Source: Parvimonas parva (GTDB taxonomy: Bacteria > Bacillota > Clostridia > Tissierellales > Peptoniphilaceae). Taken from it: a DNA stretch of 64,000 nt. Positions within the stretch are counted from its first letter, which is position 1; each line of letters begins with the position of its first letter. The translations under genes and the position numbers were made by a program. Below are positions 52,128 to 61,704 of this stretch, in pieces. The notes under the pieces are model-generated. The model did no database searches and was not told the DNA's origin. It saw only the letters and a list, made by a program, of their open reading frames with translations. The DNA is taken from NCBI RefSeq assembly GCF_016552165.1, contig NZ_JACVDA010000005.1, forward strand, positions 1-64,000. Direction: 5' to 3'.

Positions 52128-53720
52128 TTACTTAAAATAAAAGTGCTTAATTCCTGCAAGTACAAAACATACATTAGGAAGTGCCACGCCATTTCCCCAC
52201 ATCTTATATTCAGCTGAATCTGTATGAGGACTAGCAAGCCACTTTCTTATCTGTTTTTCACTTCTAGGCTTAGTAGCTTTAGTTACAACTTTCCTATAGG
52301 TTTCAAAGACTTCAGTCCAAAATATCAATTCTCCTTCAGTTGGATTTTCTGTTTCAAGTCCATCACACCAACCATCTTGGAAACCTTGAAGCCTCCCGCA
52401 CTCCTTTGGAGTTAGTCTTCTAACAATATATCTTTGATCCGCCACGTCATTTACAACTGGAGGATCTTTGTAGTCACTTGCAACTAAGGTATTAGCTAGA
52501 TTTTCCATCGCCTCAGTATGATGGGAGTTTTTGCTGGTTGAATAAATTTCCTTTTCTACGATAAGTTTACCTTGACCTGCCATCTCACTATGAACACCCT
52601 TTGGACCATCCATCGCACATAATGTACCTGCTGTTTTGTCACAGTAGACAATGGCAAGTCCGCCTTGATTAGCTTCCGGTGAGTTTTGACCCGTGTTAAT
52701 AGTTCTTGCCACATCGGTTTCATAGATATTGGCTCTGTGATTTTTGGTGTTTTCTGAGGTAATACGGACATCAAATGTTCTGGTACTATCTTCTACTACA
52801 AAAGGCTGATTGTTTCCTCCCGTTCCAAGACTTGCTCCTATAGTATTACTCACAGCAAGAGGTCCTTTAAATCTGGAATCTTGTCCATGATTTTCAAATA
52901 CCAGTGGCGGGTGATTTCCTACACTTGCAGTGATTGTTCCACTTTTTTCTTCATGAACATCCATCCTCTGACCCCCTTGGTCATTTAAGCACAGATTTGT
53001 GACTGCATCTCTAGTGCCTTCTTTAAGACCTCCGGCAGTTCTTTTCCACGGGCATTTGCTCTTTTCAAGATGCCAAGGCAAGCCTTCTGACTCAAATAAT
53101 ATTTTTCCGGCACTTTCTCCATTAAAATCGCAGACAAGATAGATACGTCTTCTTCTTTGGGGAACTCCCCAGTACTGAGCATCAAATACCCTCCATGCGA
53201 GTGAGAAATCTCCTGCCATGATAAGACCTGCATTTTGCCATTTTTTAGGTCTAGCCTCATCAATTTTATGTCCTTTGATCTCACAGATTTCTTTGAGAAC
53301 TGAAAAGAAGTCCTCTCCTTTGTTTGAGGAGAATGCACCTGGCACATTTTCCCAAACGATATATCTTGGTTTTTCTCCATGCGTTTCCTCCCTCATCTCT
53401 TTAATAATTCTAATTGCCTCATAAAATAAATTAGAGCGAGAACCATTAAGCCCCGCTCTTTTTCCTGCTATGGACATATCTTGGCATGGACTGCCAAAAG
53501 TGATAATGTCGACTGGTTCAATTTCATTTCCCTTTATTTTTGAAACATCACCTAGGTGTTTCATGTTTGGAAATCTTCTAGTTGTCACTCTAATAGGGAA
53601 TGGCTCTACTTCTGACGCCCATATCGGTGTAATTCCTGTAAGAATGCCACCAAGTGGGAAACCTCCGCTCCCGTCAAATAAGCTACCTAGTGTAAGAGGT
53701 TTATTCTGTTTTTTCTCCAT
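52128..53720 (-). CDS. DNA (cytosine-5) methyltransferase
   Basis: 530 residues. Motif I LFDGSGGFPLGG, motif IV GSPCQDMSIAG with the catalytic Cys, motif VI WENVPG, motif VIII QRRRRIYLV and motif X GNGVALPNV are all present. A long variable region (about residues 200-430) holds the target-recognition part. There is no partner restriction gene, so it is an orphan that may protect phage DNA. It overlaps the upstream methyltransferase gene by 20 bp. Confidence 0.94.
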   Translation of the reverse strand: MEKKQNKPLTLGSLFDGSGGFPLGGILTGITPIWASEVEPFPIRVTTRRFPNMKHLGDVSKIKGNEIEPVDIITFGSPCQDMSIAGKRAGLNGSRSNLFYEAIRIIKEMREETHGEKPRYIVWENVPGAFSSNKGEDFFSVLKEICEIKGHKIDEARPKKWQNAGLIMAGDFSLAWRVFDAQYWGVPQRRRRIYLVCDFNGESAGKILFESEGLPWHLEKSKCPWKRTAGGLKEGTRDAVTNLCLNDQGGQRMDVHEEKSGTITASVGNHPPLVFENHGQDSRFKGPLAVSNTIGASLGTGGNNQPFVVEDSTRTFDVRITSENTKNHRANIYETDVARTINTGQNSPEANQGGLAIVYCDKTAGTLCAMDGPKGVHSEMAGQGKLIVEKEIYSTSKNSHHTEAMENLANTLVASDYKDPPVVNDVADQRYIVRRLTPKECGRLQGFQDGWCDGLETENPTEGELIFWTEVFETYRKVVTKATKPRSEKQIRKWLASPHTDSAEYKMWGNGVALPNVCFVLAGIKHFYFK

Positions 53721-54963
53721 CTATTTCCACCTCTTTCACCAAGTCTTTATATGATAATTTCTTACCACCACGAATCACATAGACATTTTCACTATCTCCG
53801 GTATCTTCCACATATCGTCTTAAAATGACTGATGCATATTTTTCATCAAGTTCCATCGTAAAACAGATTCGATTTGTCTTTTCGCAAGCCATTAAGGTTG
53901 AACCACTACCACCAAAGGTATCAATGACGATGGCATTTTCCTGACTTGAGTTTTGAATCGGATAGGAAAGTAAATCTAGTGGCTTTGATGTCGGATGATT
54001 TTCATTTCTCTTTGGTTTATCAAAGTTCCAAATAGTTGTTTGTTTTCTATCGGAATACCATGAATGCTTACCATTTTTAAGAAAGCCATAAAGCACCGGT
54101 TCATGTTGCCACTGATAGTCACTTCTACCAAGAACAAGTGAGTTCTTTACCCATATACAACAGCCTGCAAGATGAAATCCTGCATCAATAAAAGCTTTTC
54201 TAAAATTAAGTCCCTCCGTATCAGCGTGAAATATATAGGCTGTTCCACCACTTTCCAAATACTCGGCCATATTTTGAAAGGATATAAGAAGGAAATGATA
54301 AAACTCTTCCTCTTTCATCGAATCGTTTTTTATCGTAAGTCCACTGGCACTTTTAAATGAGACCCCATAAGGGGGATCGGTAATAATGAGATTTGCTTTT
54401 TTACCATCCATTAATTTATCTACATCTTCCTTTGAAGTAGCATCACCACACATCAGAGTGTGTTTGCCAACATTCCAGACATCGCCTTTTTCTACAAAGG
54501 TGGCTTTTTCAAGTGCTGATGTTAGGTTAAATTTATCATCTTCCACCGTTTCCTTTTCAGAGTTTCCAAATAACTCATCAAGTTCTGCTCCCTCAAAGCC
54601 CGTTAGGGCTAAATCAAAATCCATACCTTCTAATTCTTCAATCTCAATTCTTAATAGTTCCTCATCCCAGCCAGCCTCCAGTGCCATTTTGTTGTCAGCT
54701 ATGATATATGCTTTCTTTTGTGCCTCAGATAGATAATCAACCAGTACACATGGCACTTCTTCAATCTTTTCTTCTTTAGCTGCCATAACTCTTCCGTGAC
54801 CTGCGATGATATTAAACTTGGAATCAATGATGACCGGATTGATAAAACCAAATTCTCGTAAAGAGGATCTAAGTTTCATAATCTGCTCTGGGGAGTGAGT
54901 TCTTGCATTATTCACATAAGGGACTAGTTTACTAATTTCCACCATTTCCATTTTTGTTTTCAT
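53701..54963 (-). CDS. ParB-domain-fused DNA adenine or N4-cytosine methyltransferase
   Basis: 420 residues. N-terminal ParB/sulfiredoxin-like domain (residues about 1-90: LVPYVNNARTHS ... INPVIIDSKFNIIAGHGRVMAA, in segments), then a beta-class amino-methyltransferase with DPPYGVSFKS (motif IV) and DTFGGSGSTLMACE (motif I) after it. This fusion is common in phages. Catalytic motifs are intact; whether the base is A or C cannot be told. Confidence 0.93.
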   Translation of the reverse strand: MKTKMEMVEISKLVPYVNNARTHSPEQIMKLRSSLREFGFINPVIIDSKFNIIAGHGRVMAAKEEKIEEVPCVLVDYLSEAQKKAYIIADNKMALEAGWDEELLRIEIEELEGMDFDLALTGFEGAELDELFGNSEKETVEDDKFNLTSALEKATFVEKGDVWNVGKHTLMCGDATSKEDVDKLMDGKKANLIITDPPYGVSFKSASGLTIKNDSMKEEEFYHFLLISFQNMAEYLESGGTAYIFHADTEGLNFRKAFIDAGFHLAGCCIWVKNSLVLGRSDYQWQHEPVLYGFLKNGKHSWYSDRKQTTIWNFDKPKRNENHPTSKPLDLLSYPIQNSSQENAIVIDTFGGSGSTLMACEKTNRICFTMELDEKYASVILRRYVEDTGDSENVYVIRGGKKLSYKDLVKEVEIDGEKTE

Positions 54964-54975
54964 AAACTCACCCCA

Positions 54976-55758
54976 TTAAAAAAGACCCCATTCAGCGAAC
55001 TTTTCAAATCCACCAATAGAGTCTATATACTTTCTTGCGATATTTACGATTTCGCTATACGGCTTACCATCAACTACTTCATCACCAATGGCACAGCTAA
55101 GTTCAATCGGTCTTTGTTCCACCTGTGCTTTAAGAAAAGCATAGATATTTACTGATACATCAGCTTTGGATAAGTCCTTACCATGAAGGCCTCCACCTGT
55201 AACTGAATCAGCCATATCCGATCCAAGTTTACGGTTTGTTGCTCCTGTATCTACATCAGTTCCACCAGTCCAATCACCTAGTGGATTGATTTCTGCATAA
55301 GGATAATCATTTTTTAAAGCCTCTGTACTTGCATTACTTTGACAAATAATAAGCTTTGTATCATCTAGGATATATTTGCCATCATATGGATATTTAGAAT
55401 GAATTTTTCTTGCTATCTTAGATAACTGTTTTTGTTCAAGTGTAAGAGGTACTCCTTTAAATATGCCATTATCCCCACATCGGATAGTTTCTTCTTGGTT
55501 TTTAGATAGGTGTTTATCTTGAGGAACGATTACTATATCCTTTTTTACATTTCCTGCAATACGAGCTATTGCCTCTTTAATATCCTTATACTTAAAATTG
55601 ACCGTGCTTTCTATAATCACATGACAAACACCATGACCGATTAATACTTCTACGGCAACTTTAGGATTATCACAATTTTTATATGCTATATCTACAATCG
55701 CACCCGCAACTCTATCTGCAATTTTATCTGGGTGTTTTGGATTTACTTTTTCTATCAT
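54976..55758 (-). CDS. metK: Phage-type compact S-adenosylmethionine synthetase
   Basis: 260 residues, against about 390 in cellular MetK. Retained: VNPKHPDKIADRVAGAIVD (SAM synthetase start, ATP-binding HPDK), CGDNGIFKGV (GDQG-type loop), GGTDVDTGATNRKLGSDM and GGGLHGKDLSKADVS (phosphate-binding GGGAFSGKD-type loop). The lost part is mainly in the middle domain. It lies between the small terminase and two methyltransferases and could supply their methyl donor. Similar short MetK proteins are known in this phage group. Confidence 0.82.
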   Translation of the reverse strand: MIEKVNPKHPDKIADRVAGAIVDIAYKNCDNPKVAVEVLIGHGVCHVIIESTVNFKYKDIKEAIARIAGNVKKDIVIVPQDKHLSKNQEETIRCGDNGIFKGVPLTLEQKQLSKIARKIHSKYPYDGKYILDDTKLIICQSNASTEALKNDYPYAEINPLGDWTGGTDVDTGATNRKLGSDMADSVTGGGLHGKDLSKADVSVNIYAFLKAQVEQRPIELSCAIGDEVVDGKPYSEIVNIARKYIDSIGGFEKFAEWGLF

Positions 55759-55763
55759 TTTTC

Positions 55764-56360
55764 TTATCTCCTTCTTCTTAATAGCTGCTCCATAAGGTCA
55801 TCGCTATCTTCTTCATAAATTTCTGTACAGTTTTGTTTGACGATGTCGTATATCTCATACCAAATAAGATTTGCTGTTTTTTGAAACTGTGATGACATCT
55901 GAATAAATGGCGAAGCAATTACTCCACCTGTTGTTGGGTGCTTTCCAAGCATTCCATATCTACTAATAGCATCCTCGCATTGAATATATCTGGCAAAGGC
56001 CTGTGAATATGACTCAAGCAATCTTTTATTTACTAACTTTTCGCATTTTCTCTCCTTTAGCCACAACCATGTTTCTTTATATATTTCATCTGCGCCTAGT
56101 GGAATACCATCCTTTTGTTTTGCAGATAGGTACTCACCAGGTTTTGGCATATCTATTCCATCAAGTTCTACACCATCAGGTAAATCAACAGAATCAAGTT
56201 CTGCATAGTACATATCCGGTATATCATTTGCAAGCAGTTTTACTTTTTCTCCATTTTGTATTTTTTCAGCTATTGGCCTTGGTTTATCTCCTGCTTTTAC
56301 TCTTCTACCACCTCTGTATGTTCCGTCTTTGGCCACATTCATCACTTCCTTTCCATTCAT
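55764..56360 (-). CDS. terS: P27-family terminase small subunit
   Basis: 198 residues. The helical C-terminal half (RYIQCEDAISRYGMLGKHPTTGGVIASPF, in segments) is the P27 signature; the start has a Gly/Lys-rich segment. It recognises phage DNA for packaging. It is separated from terL by some 5.5 kb of inserted genes, farther than usual. Confidence 0.85.
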   Translation of the reverse strand: MNGKEVMNVAKDGTYRGGRRVKAGDKPRPIAEKIQNGEKVKLLANDIPDMYYAELDSVDLPDGVELDGIDMPKPGEYLSAKQKDGIPLGADEIYKETWLWLKERKCEKLVNKRLLESYSQAFARYIQCEDAISRYGMLGKHPTTGGVIASPFIQMSSQFQKTANLIWYEIYDIVKQNCTEIYEEDSDDLMEQLLRRRR

Positions 56361-56470
56361 ATTTTTTAGTTTTCTTTAATACCCCCTTTGAACCTCGCTT
56401 TTTGTGCGTGAGACCCCACGCCCGTTCCACGGTGGCTAGGTTCGTAGAGATAATGACCGCCCCTACCCAT

Positions 56471-56839
56471 TTACTTTTTATTCCAACGGTCTCCTCTTTG
56501 GGCATGAATTCTCGCATGACACGATTTGCATAAAGATATCAAATTACTTTTATTATGATTTCCACCTTCAGAAAGAGGTTTGATGTGATGCACTTCTTCT
56601 ACAGGAACTAAAATTTTCTTCTTAAAGCACTCCTCACAAAATGGATGCTCCTTAACATAGGAATCTCTTACTCTTTTCCACACTCGTCCATACCTACGGC
56701 GTACAGCAGGATTCCTGTCGTACTTCTCGTAGCGTTTGTTCTCCTCTTTTTTATGCTCCTCGCAGAACCTACCATCAGTTAAGTTAGGACATCCAGGGTA
56801 AGAACATGGACGCTTTGGTTTTCTTGGCAAGTCTTCCAC
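56471..56839 (-). CDS. HNH endonuclease
   Basis: 122 residues. The HNH motif is EVHHIKPLSEGGNHNKSNLISLCKSCHARIH (in parts, residues about 78-110) with Cys pairs CEECF and CKSC for zinc; an extra zinc cluster CSYPGCPN...FCEEH opens the protein. HNH nucleases beside terminase genes help cut DNA during packaging. The start has site AAGGAGG but a non-ATG (TTG) alternative exists nearby. Confidence 0.92.
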   Translation of the reverse strand: MEDLPRKPKRPCSYPGCPNLTDGRFCEEHKKEENKRYEKYDRNPAVRRRYGRVWKRVRDSYVKEHPFCEECFKKKILVPVEEVHHIKPLSEGGNHNKSNLISLCKSCHARIHAQRGDRWNKK

Positions 56840-56858
56840 CTCCTTTTGGGCATAAGAA

Positions 56859-56886
56859 AAGCCCTGAAGGTTTTTCCTCCAAGGCT
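56859..56886 (-). terminator. Hairpin terminator before the HNH gene
   Basis: AAGCCTTGGAGG-AAAAA-CCTTCAGGGCTT on the minus strand forms a stem with one or two mismatches followed by TTCTT. It divides the replication genes from the packaging genes. Confidence 0.5.
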
Positions 56887-56984
56887 TAGCTTATTTATAC
56901 TTTTTGCTGATTATATAATATCACATTTAGCCATAGGTTCGCACCATACCAAAACATACCAAAACGTACCATTTTTCCCTAAAT

Positions 56985-57419
56985 TCATAACCATATAGGA
57001 TTTTCTGGTAAAACAGCATTCTTAATTGCCTTTTCATGCCATCTAATAATAGTAGTTTTCCCTGCATGGAGTTCTCTTCCTATTTCTTCCCAAGTCATAT
57101 TTTTTAAGTACCTATACCTAAGAACCATTTGTTCGTCGATATTTTCTAGTTCAGAAATCATTTCAAGCATTTGCTCTTTTAAACTTATTAAAAGCGTTAG
57201 CTCCTCATTTATCTTTGCCTCTAAATCCATGATTTTAGTAAGTGATCTCACAAATGGAGCCTCAAGATTTCTACTTGTTTGTACTCTATCTATATCAAAC
57301 CTTGGAGATGAAACACTAGATGCCAAAGCACGAAGATTTTCAACATCTTCTAAATCAGCCTTTATTTTCTTATCAAGACGATACGCTTGATTTAAATATG
57401 CTTTTGGTGTCATAATCAT
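56985..57419 (-). CDS. DUF1492/ArpU-type late transcription regulator
   Basis: 144 residues. Helical N-terminus (LNQAYRLDKKIKADLEDVENLR, in part) and a sigma region-4-like helix-turn-helix at the end (MVLRYRYLKNMTWEEIGREL ... TTIIRWHEKAI). Proteins of this type sit just before the packaging genes and are thought to turn on late transcription. Confidence 0.78.
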   Translation of the reverse strand: MIMTPKAYLNQAYRLDKKIKADLEDVENLRALASSVSSPRFDIDRVQTSRNLEAPFVRSLTKIMDLEAKINEELTLLISLKEQMLEMISELENIDEQMVLRYRYLKNMTWEEIGRELHAGKTTIIRWHEKAIKNAVLPENPIWL

Positions 57420-57469
57420 AACCTCCGATTTTATAAATCTCGGATTGTCACTTTTTGACTCTGATTGTC

Positions 57470-58834
57470 TTAGATTTTGATATTTACCTTTACCGCATCA
57501 ATTAAAGCCGATTGACTAATATCTTTATCCGATAGAGACATCATTATTCTTTCGTCTACAGTATTTTTTGTAAGGATATGAATTACGCTGACCGTCTTGT
57601 TATTTTGCCCCTGTCTCCATAGTCTTGCTACAGTCTGCTGATAAAATTCTAAATTCCATGTGATTCCAAACCAAATCATAATAGACCCACCATCTTGAAG
57701 ATTAAGCCCATGGCCTGCTGATGCAGGATGTATAAGACCTACAGCAATCTTCCCTTCATTCCATTTTCTTATACTCTCATCGGTATCTACCTTCGCAAAT
57801 TTTATTCCCAACTTTTTTAGTCTTTTAGATATTCTTTCAAAGTCGTGTTTATACCAATATGCTACAAGTACAGGATTTCCATTTGCAGATTCAATAATAT
57901 CTTCCAGCGCATCAAGTTTTCTTTCGTGAAACTCTATCACTTCTTGATCGTCCATATACACTGCACCATTTGCCATTTGAGATAACTTATTTGAAAGACT
58001 TCCTGCATTTGCTACTGTTATTTCCCCTTCTGGAAGTGATAAAATCAAATCCCTTTTTAATGCTTTATATTTTTTCTCTTCACTCTCAGTCAGGCATACC
58101 ATATATTTTGAATTAACAAGGTCAGGCATTTTAAGATGATCTGTTGCCCTCATAGAAATTGTAATATCAGATATTTTTTCATAAATACTCTCTTCAGCTC
58201 CCGGAAGTGGCTTATAGCTATAAACAATATGACCGTTCATTTTATCTGGTCTAAAATAAGCATTTCTATACTGACCAATGAATCTTCCAAGTCTTTCTCC
58301 CATATCAAGCACCTTATATTCTCCAAACAAATCCATTAGCCCATTTGAAGATGGTGTCCCTGTAAGTCCAATTACTCTTTTAACTTTTGGCCTTGCTTTC
58401 ATAAGACCTCTAGACCTTTTCGATTGATGATTCTTGAAAGAACTCAGTTCATCAAGCACTACAGTATCATAATCGAACTTAATACCCGATTTCTCAATTA
58501 GCCAATGTACATTCTCACGATTTATCACATAGATATCCGCTCGTTTTTCTAAAGCTTTCAATCTTTCTTTTTCACTTCCGACAGCTACAGAAAACTCTAA
58601 ATTTTTTAGATGATCCCACTTCTTTATTTCAGCTGACCATGTATTTCTTGCAACTCTAAGAGGTGCAATCACTAAAATTTTATGTGCTTCAAAATAGTCA
58701 AACAGTAGATTATTTAAAGCTGTAAGTGTAATGCTCGTTTTTCCAAGTCCACAGTCTAAAAATACGGCAGATATTTTATGAGATTCAATATATTCTCTCG
58801 CATAATTTTGATAATCATGTGGCTTATATATCAT
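57470..58834 (-). CDS. SNF2-type DEAD/DEAH helicase
   Basis: 454 residues from ATG 58834 (AGGAGGT, 7 nt). Walker A LDCGLGKTS at residues about 27-35, DELSSFKNH (motif II), LTGTPSSNG (motif III) and VARLWRQGQ (motif VI). The short SNF2 core without extra domains is typical of phage copies. It overlaps the VRR-NUC gene by 11 bp, suggesting they work together in DNA replication or recombination. Confidence 0.92.
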   Translation of the reverse strand: MIYKPHDYQNYAREYIESHKISAVFLDCGLGKTSITLTALNNLLFDYFEAHKILVIAPLRVARNTWSAEIKKWDHLKNLEFSVAVGSEKERLKALEKRADIYVINRENVHWLIEKSGIKFDYDTVVLDELSSFKNHQSKRSRGLMKARPKVKRVIGLTGTPSSNGLMDLFGEYKVLDMGERLGRFIGQYRNAYFRPDKMNGHIVYSYKPLPGAEESIYEKISDITISMRATDHLKMPDLVNSKYMVCLTESEEKKYKALKRDLILSLPEGEITVANAGSLSNKLSQMANGAVYMDDQEVIEFHERKLDALEDIIESANGNPVLVAYWYKHDFERISKRLKKLGIKFAKVDTDESIRKWNEGKIAVGLIHPASAGHGLNLQDGGSIMIWFGITWNLEFYQQTVARLWRQGQNNKTVSVIHILTKNTVDERIMMSLSDKDISQSALIDAVKVNIKI

Positions 58835-59096
58835 CAAGCACACCTCCTATCTGAGTCACATTATCAATCACATAAACCTTAAATCCAAGATTTGTTAAAA
58901 GTCTATGCCTTGATAACTGAAGAGGTCTTGGTTTCTTGCCTTCCACCTTTAACTCTGCAAAGGCAAATCTTCCTTTTGGCATTAATATAATTCTATCTGG
59001 CATACCATCAAACCCCGGTGATACAAATTTTGGACATAGCCCACCGTGCTTTTTCACCTCTGAAACCAGCTTTTTTTCTATAAATTTTTCTCTCAT
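58824..59096 (-). CDS. VRR-NUC-domain nuclease
   Basis: 90 residues from ATG 59096. GFDGMPDRIILMPKGRFAFAELKVEGKKPRPLQ contains (in parts) the PD-(D/E)xK-type residues D, E-x-K of the minimal phage VRR-NUC. Such proteins resolve or cut branched DNA. The helicase gene overlaps its end. Confidence 0.9.
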   Translation of the reverse strand: MREKFIEKKLVSEVKKHGGLCPKFVSPGFDGMPDRIILMPKGRFAFAELKVEGKKPRPLQLSRHRLLTNLGFKVYVIDNVTQIGGVLDDI

Positions 59097-59352
59097 TTTT
59101 AATCCTCTCGGTAACAAGGTAACAAGTAGAACAAGTTTTTCTATATTCCTATACGCGCGTATATGCGTAATAACAAGCTACTAATAGGCTATATATTAAC
59201 TAAAATAATTATATAGATATTTCTTGTTCCACTTGTTCCTATCTTTTGTAATTATTGATTTTACTAACTTGTCTAAAGGAACATTTTTTAGAACAATCAT
59301 TTACTCTTCGTTCCTTTGCAAGAACAATGTTTTTTCCCCATCGTTCCCACTT
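59097..59352. other. Intergenic region with palindrome and repeated GAACA/TTGTTC boxes
   Basis: 256 bp without a gene. It has three AACAAG boxes at 59110-59136, the perfect 14-bp palindrome TATACGCGCGTATA at 59150-59163 (CG-rich core in an AT-rich setting) and several TTGTTCC boxes at 59220-59350 near the VapE end. A phage replication origin or operator is plausible. Confidence 0.45.
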
Positions 59353-61704
59353 TTATCCCTTGTTCCTTTCATAGATTCTTTGTTTACCATACAATGAAAT
59401 CCTTCTTGTGTTACTTTTTTGCCACCCATCAATTTTTTGCATGATACCTCCTAGTTCATAAGAGTCAATTTTCTTCATAACAGAAGGATCTTTTCCAAAG
59501 CACTCACACCATATTTCCATATTACAAACAGTAGTCCTTCTCACAACCCCCTTTTTAGCGATACCGGATACTCCGCTATCGCTGAGGTAATGCCTTCTTT
59601 CATATAGATCCATATCATCCCAATTATCTGGAAGAAGTTTATCTAGATACTCACGAACAAGACCTTCTCTTTCATCTGACTCCATAGCATCTGCCTGCTT
59701 AGATCTTGCAAGTACTGCCGTATCGCCTTCAAGATATAGCTTTTCATCTTTATTATAAAAATGAACAGCCTCTGCCCATATCTGCTCCACTTCTTCTTTT
59801 GTTATCTCCCATGATTTTTTCTTTGATTTACCATTAACACTAACTGGCCAAAATCTACGGTTGCCTGTAATATCACGAAGAAAACCTGTCTCTGAATTTG
59901 TAGAACCAACAATAATACACTGTCTAGGATGACTCTCTACAGTTTTTCCATAGGATGGTCTGTACTCATCATCTGTACGGCTAATAAATGATTTTACCGA
60001 CTCAATATCAGCTTTTTTCATACCGGCAAGTTCTCCAAGTTCCAGTATCCAGTAACCTTGAAGTTTTTCTGCTCCAGACTTATCCTTCATATCTGTTAAG
60101 GTCAGACTATCAGAGAACCAATTTCCTGCAAGCTTTGCAAAGAACGTTGATTTTCCTATTCCTTGAGCACCGTTTAGAATTAGAACACTATCAAATTTAG
60201 TCCCCGGCTTATATATTCTTGCCACAGCTGCAACAAGTGTTTTTCTACTAACTTCCCTTGTATAATTCGTATTTTCTGCACCAAAATAATCTATGAGAAT
60301 AGTATCTATCCTTGAAACTCCGTCCCATTCAGGAAGATTGTTCAGATAATCCCTTATCGGATGAAATCTTCTATCGTCTGCAACTTTTGTAAAAGCAACA
60401 TCATGATTCCTAGTAGAAAAAGTCACATACTTTACATCAATCAATGCTTTCATTTGAGCAGTATCGGCATCTCTCCAAAACTTATTATCTCTTGGTCTTT
60501 CCCAAGGAACAGCCCCAGTAATCTGTATCCTGCTTGCCATTTCGTTATAGCCAAAATTTGCAAAGTCAGGATCATTGTTTAATATGAGCATTTCATTCCA
60601 GACGCTATTTTCTAAAACCTTACTTCTTGGCTGTAGTTTTAATTTTAATCTCCAGTCCCCATCTTCTTCATCTAAACTTTTGAAATCATCTTCTGATTGC
60701 TTTTTCTTTTCATCCGCTATCTGAAGTTTCACACTATCTAAAGTAATAGCAAATTCAGACATAGCATTAAAAGATTTCTTAGGATCATCATCATAAAATT
60801 TATGGATTCTAACAAGATCAAAGGCACTTAAAAGTTTAAGATAGGCTGGATCTTTTGCATGGTGGCTATAGGCAAACTTCCCTTCATGAATTAAAAGACC
60901 AGGCTGGCTTTTTGATTCAAAATACCTGTACCTATTTTCCATATCGGAAGTTTCATAAATATCAGAAAGTAATTCCTCAATTACAGTATTTATGGGATAA
61001 AAAGCCCTATTAAAAGCACCTACTATTCCCTCTTTTTCAAGTGGATCTGCTTGTTTTTTATCGCTGATGCCTCTTGCCACGCTTTCTCTTGAAGATGTTG
61101 GTAAAAGCGTTGGATCAGTCCATTCTGGATGGGCTAATAAAATATCATCTGGATTTAAAATAGCACCACTTACTTTTTCAAACACAAAATCACCATTAGA
61201 GGGTGTGGTCGGCCAATACATAAGTTGCTGTGGTCTATATGAGCATTCATCAAACATATCTATCTCCCAGTCACTTGCAAAATATCTTGATACCGCAACA
61301 TACTCTTCTGGTGTTATATTTCTAGACAAAGGAACAATTATTCTAAGCCTTGGCTTTTCTTTTATATGGCTGTGGGTTGTATAAAGGCAGCAGGTAAAGG
61401 TGCAAAGCATTGTAAATCTATCAATAAAGTCAATATCAGCTTGGTCAACATCTAGTGTAAGCATAGAGCGGCATTCTACATTTTCACCCTTTCTGCTCCC
61501 ACCTTTAAGGCTTCCTCCAACAAATCCACCTTTATCCTTAACCCTATCCTTTTCACTTTTAGGAAGCTTAGGGTATTCTTCTTTTGTTTCAGAGGTATAA
61601 ATCGTTGTAGAAAGCCTTTTACATAAATCATCAAAGCTTATCTCTTTATTCGTCCACTTCTTAGCAAAACAGCTACTTCCATATGCAATTTTTAGTTTCT
61701 GCAC
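59353..61704 (-). CDS. VapE-type primase/helicase (virulence-associated E family)
   Basis: 783 residues. N-terminal primase-like part (about 1-270, MLTLDVDQADIDFIDRF, in part), then a P-loop ATPase of the VirE/VapE family (from about 430): GAQGIGKST Walker A, LELGELAGM Walker B, FISRTDDEYRPSYG and GSTNSETGFL. It is the replication protein expected beside DNA polymerase A in this phage group. It overlaps the DUF4406-like gene by 32 bp. Confidence 0.9.
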   Translation of the reverse strand: MQKLKIAYGSSCFAKKWTNKEISFDDLCKRLSTTIYTSETKEEYPKLPKSEKDRVKDKGGFVGGSLKGGSRKGENVECRSMLTLDVDQADIDFIDRFTMLCTFTCCLYTTHSHIKEKPRLRIIVPLSRNITPEEYVAVSRYFASDWEIDMFDECSYRPQQLMYWPTTPSNGDFVFEKVSGAILNPDDILLAHPEWTDPTLLPTSSRESVARGISDKKQADPLEKEGIVGAFNRAFYPINTVIEELLSDIYETSDMENRYRYFESKSQPGLLIHEGKFAYSHHAKDPAYLKLLSAFDLVRIHKFYDDDPKKSFNAMSEFAITLDSVKLQIADEKKKQSEDDFKSLDEEDGDWRLKLKLQPRSKVLENSVWNEMLILNNDPDFANFGYNEMASRIQITGAVPWERPRDNKFWRDADTAQMKALIDVKYVTFSTRNHDVAFTKVADDRRFHPIRDYLNNLPEWDGVSRIDTILIDYFGAENTNYTREVSRKTLVAAVARIYKPGTKFDSVLILNGAQGIGKSTFFAKLAGNWFSDSLTLTDMKDKSGAEKLQGYWILELGELAGMKKADIESVKSFISRTDDEYRPSYGKTVESHPRQCIIVGSTNSETGFLRDITGNRRFWPVSVNGKSKKKSWEITKEEVEQIWAEAVHFYNKDEKLYLEGDTAVLARSKQADAMESDEREGLVREYLDKLLPDNWDDMDLYERRHYLSDSGVSGIAKKGVVRRTTVCNMEIWCECFGKDPSVMKKIDSYELGGIMQKIDGWQKSNTRRISLYGKQRIYERNKG

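Noticed and set aside
54976-55758. Truncated, dead cellular metK
   Set aside because: Although short, the frame is intact, has key loops at both ends and is embedded in a tight phage operon; short phage MetK forms are known.
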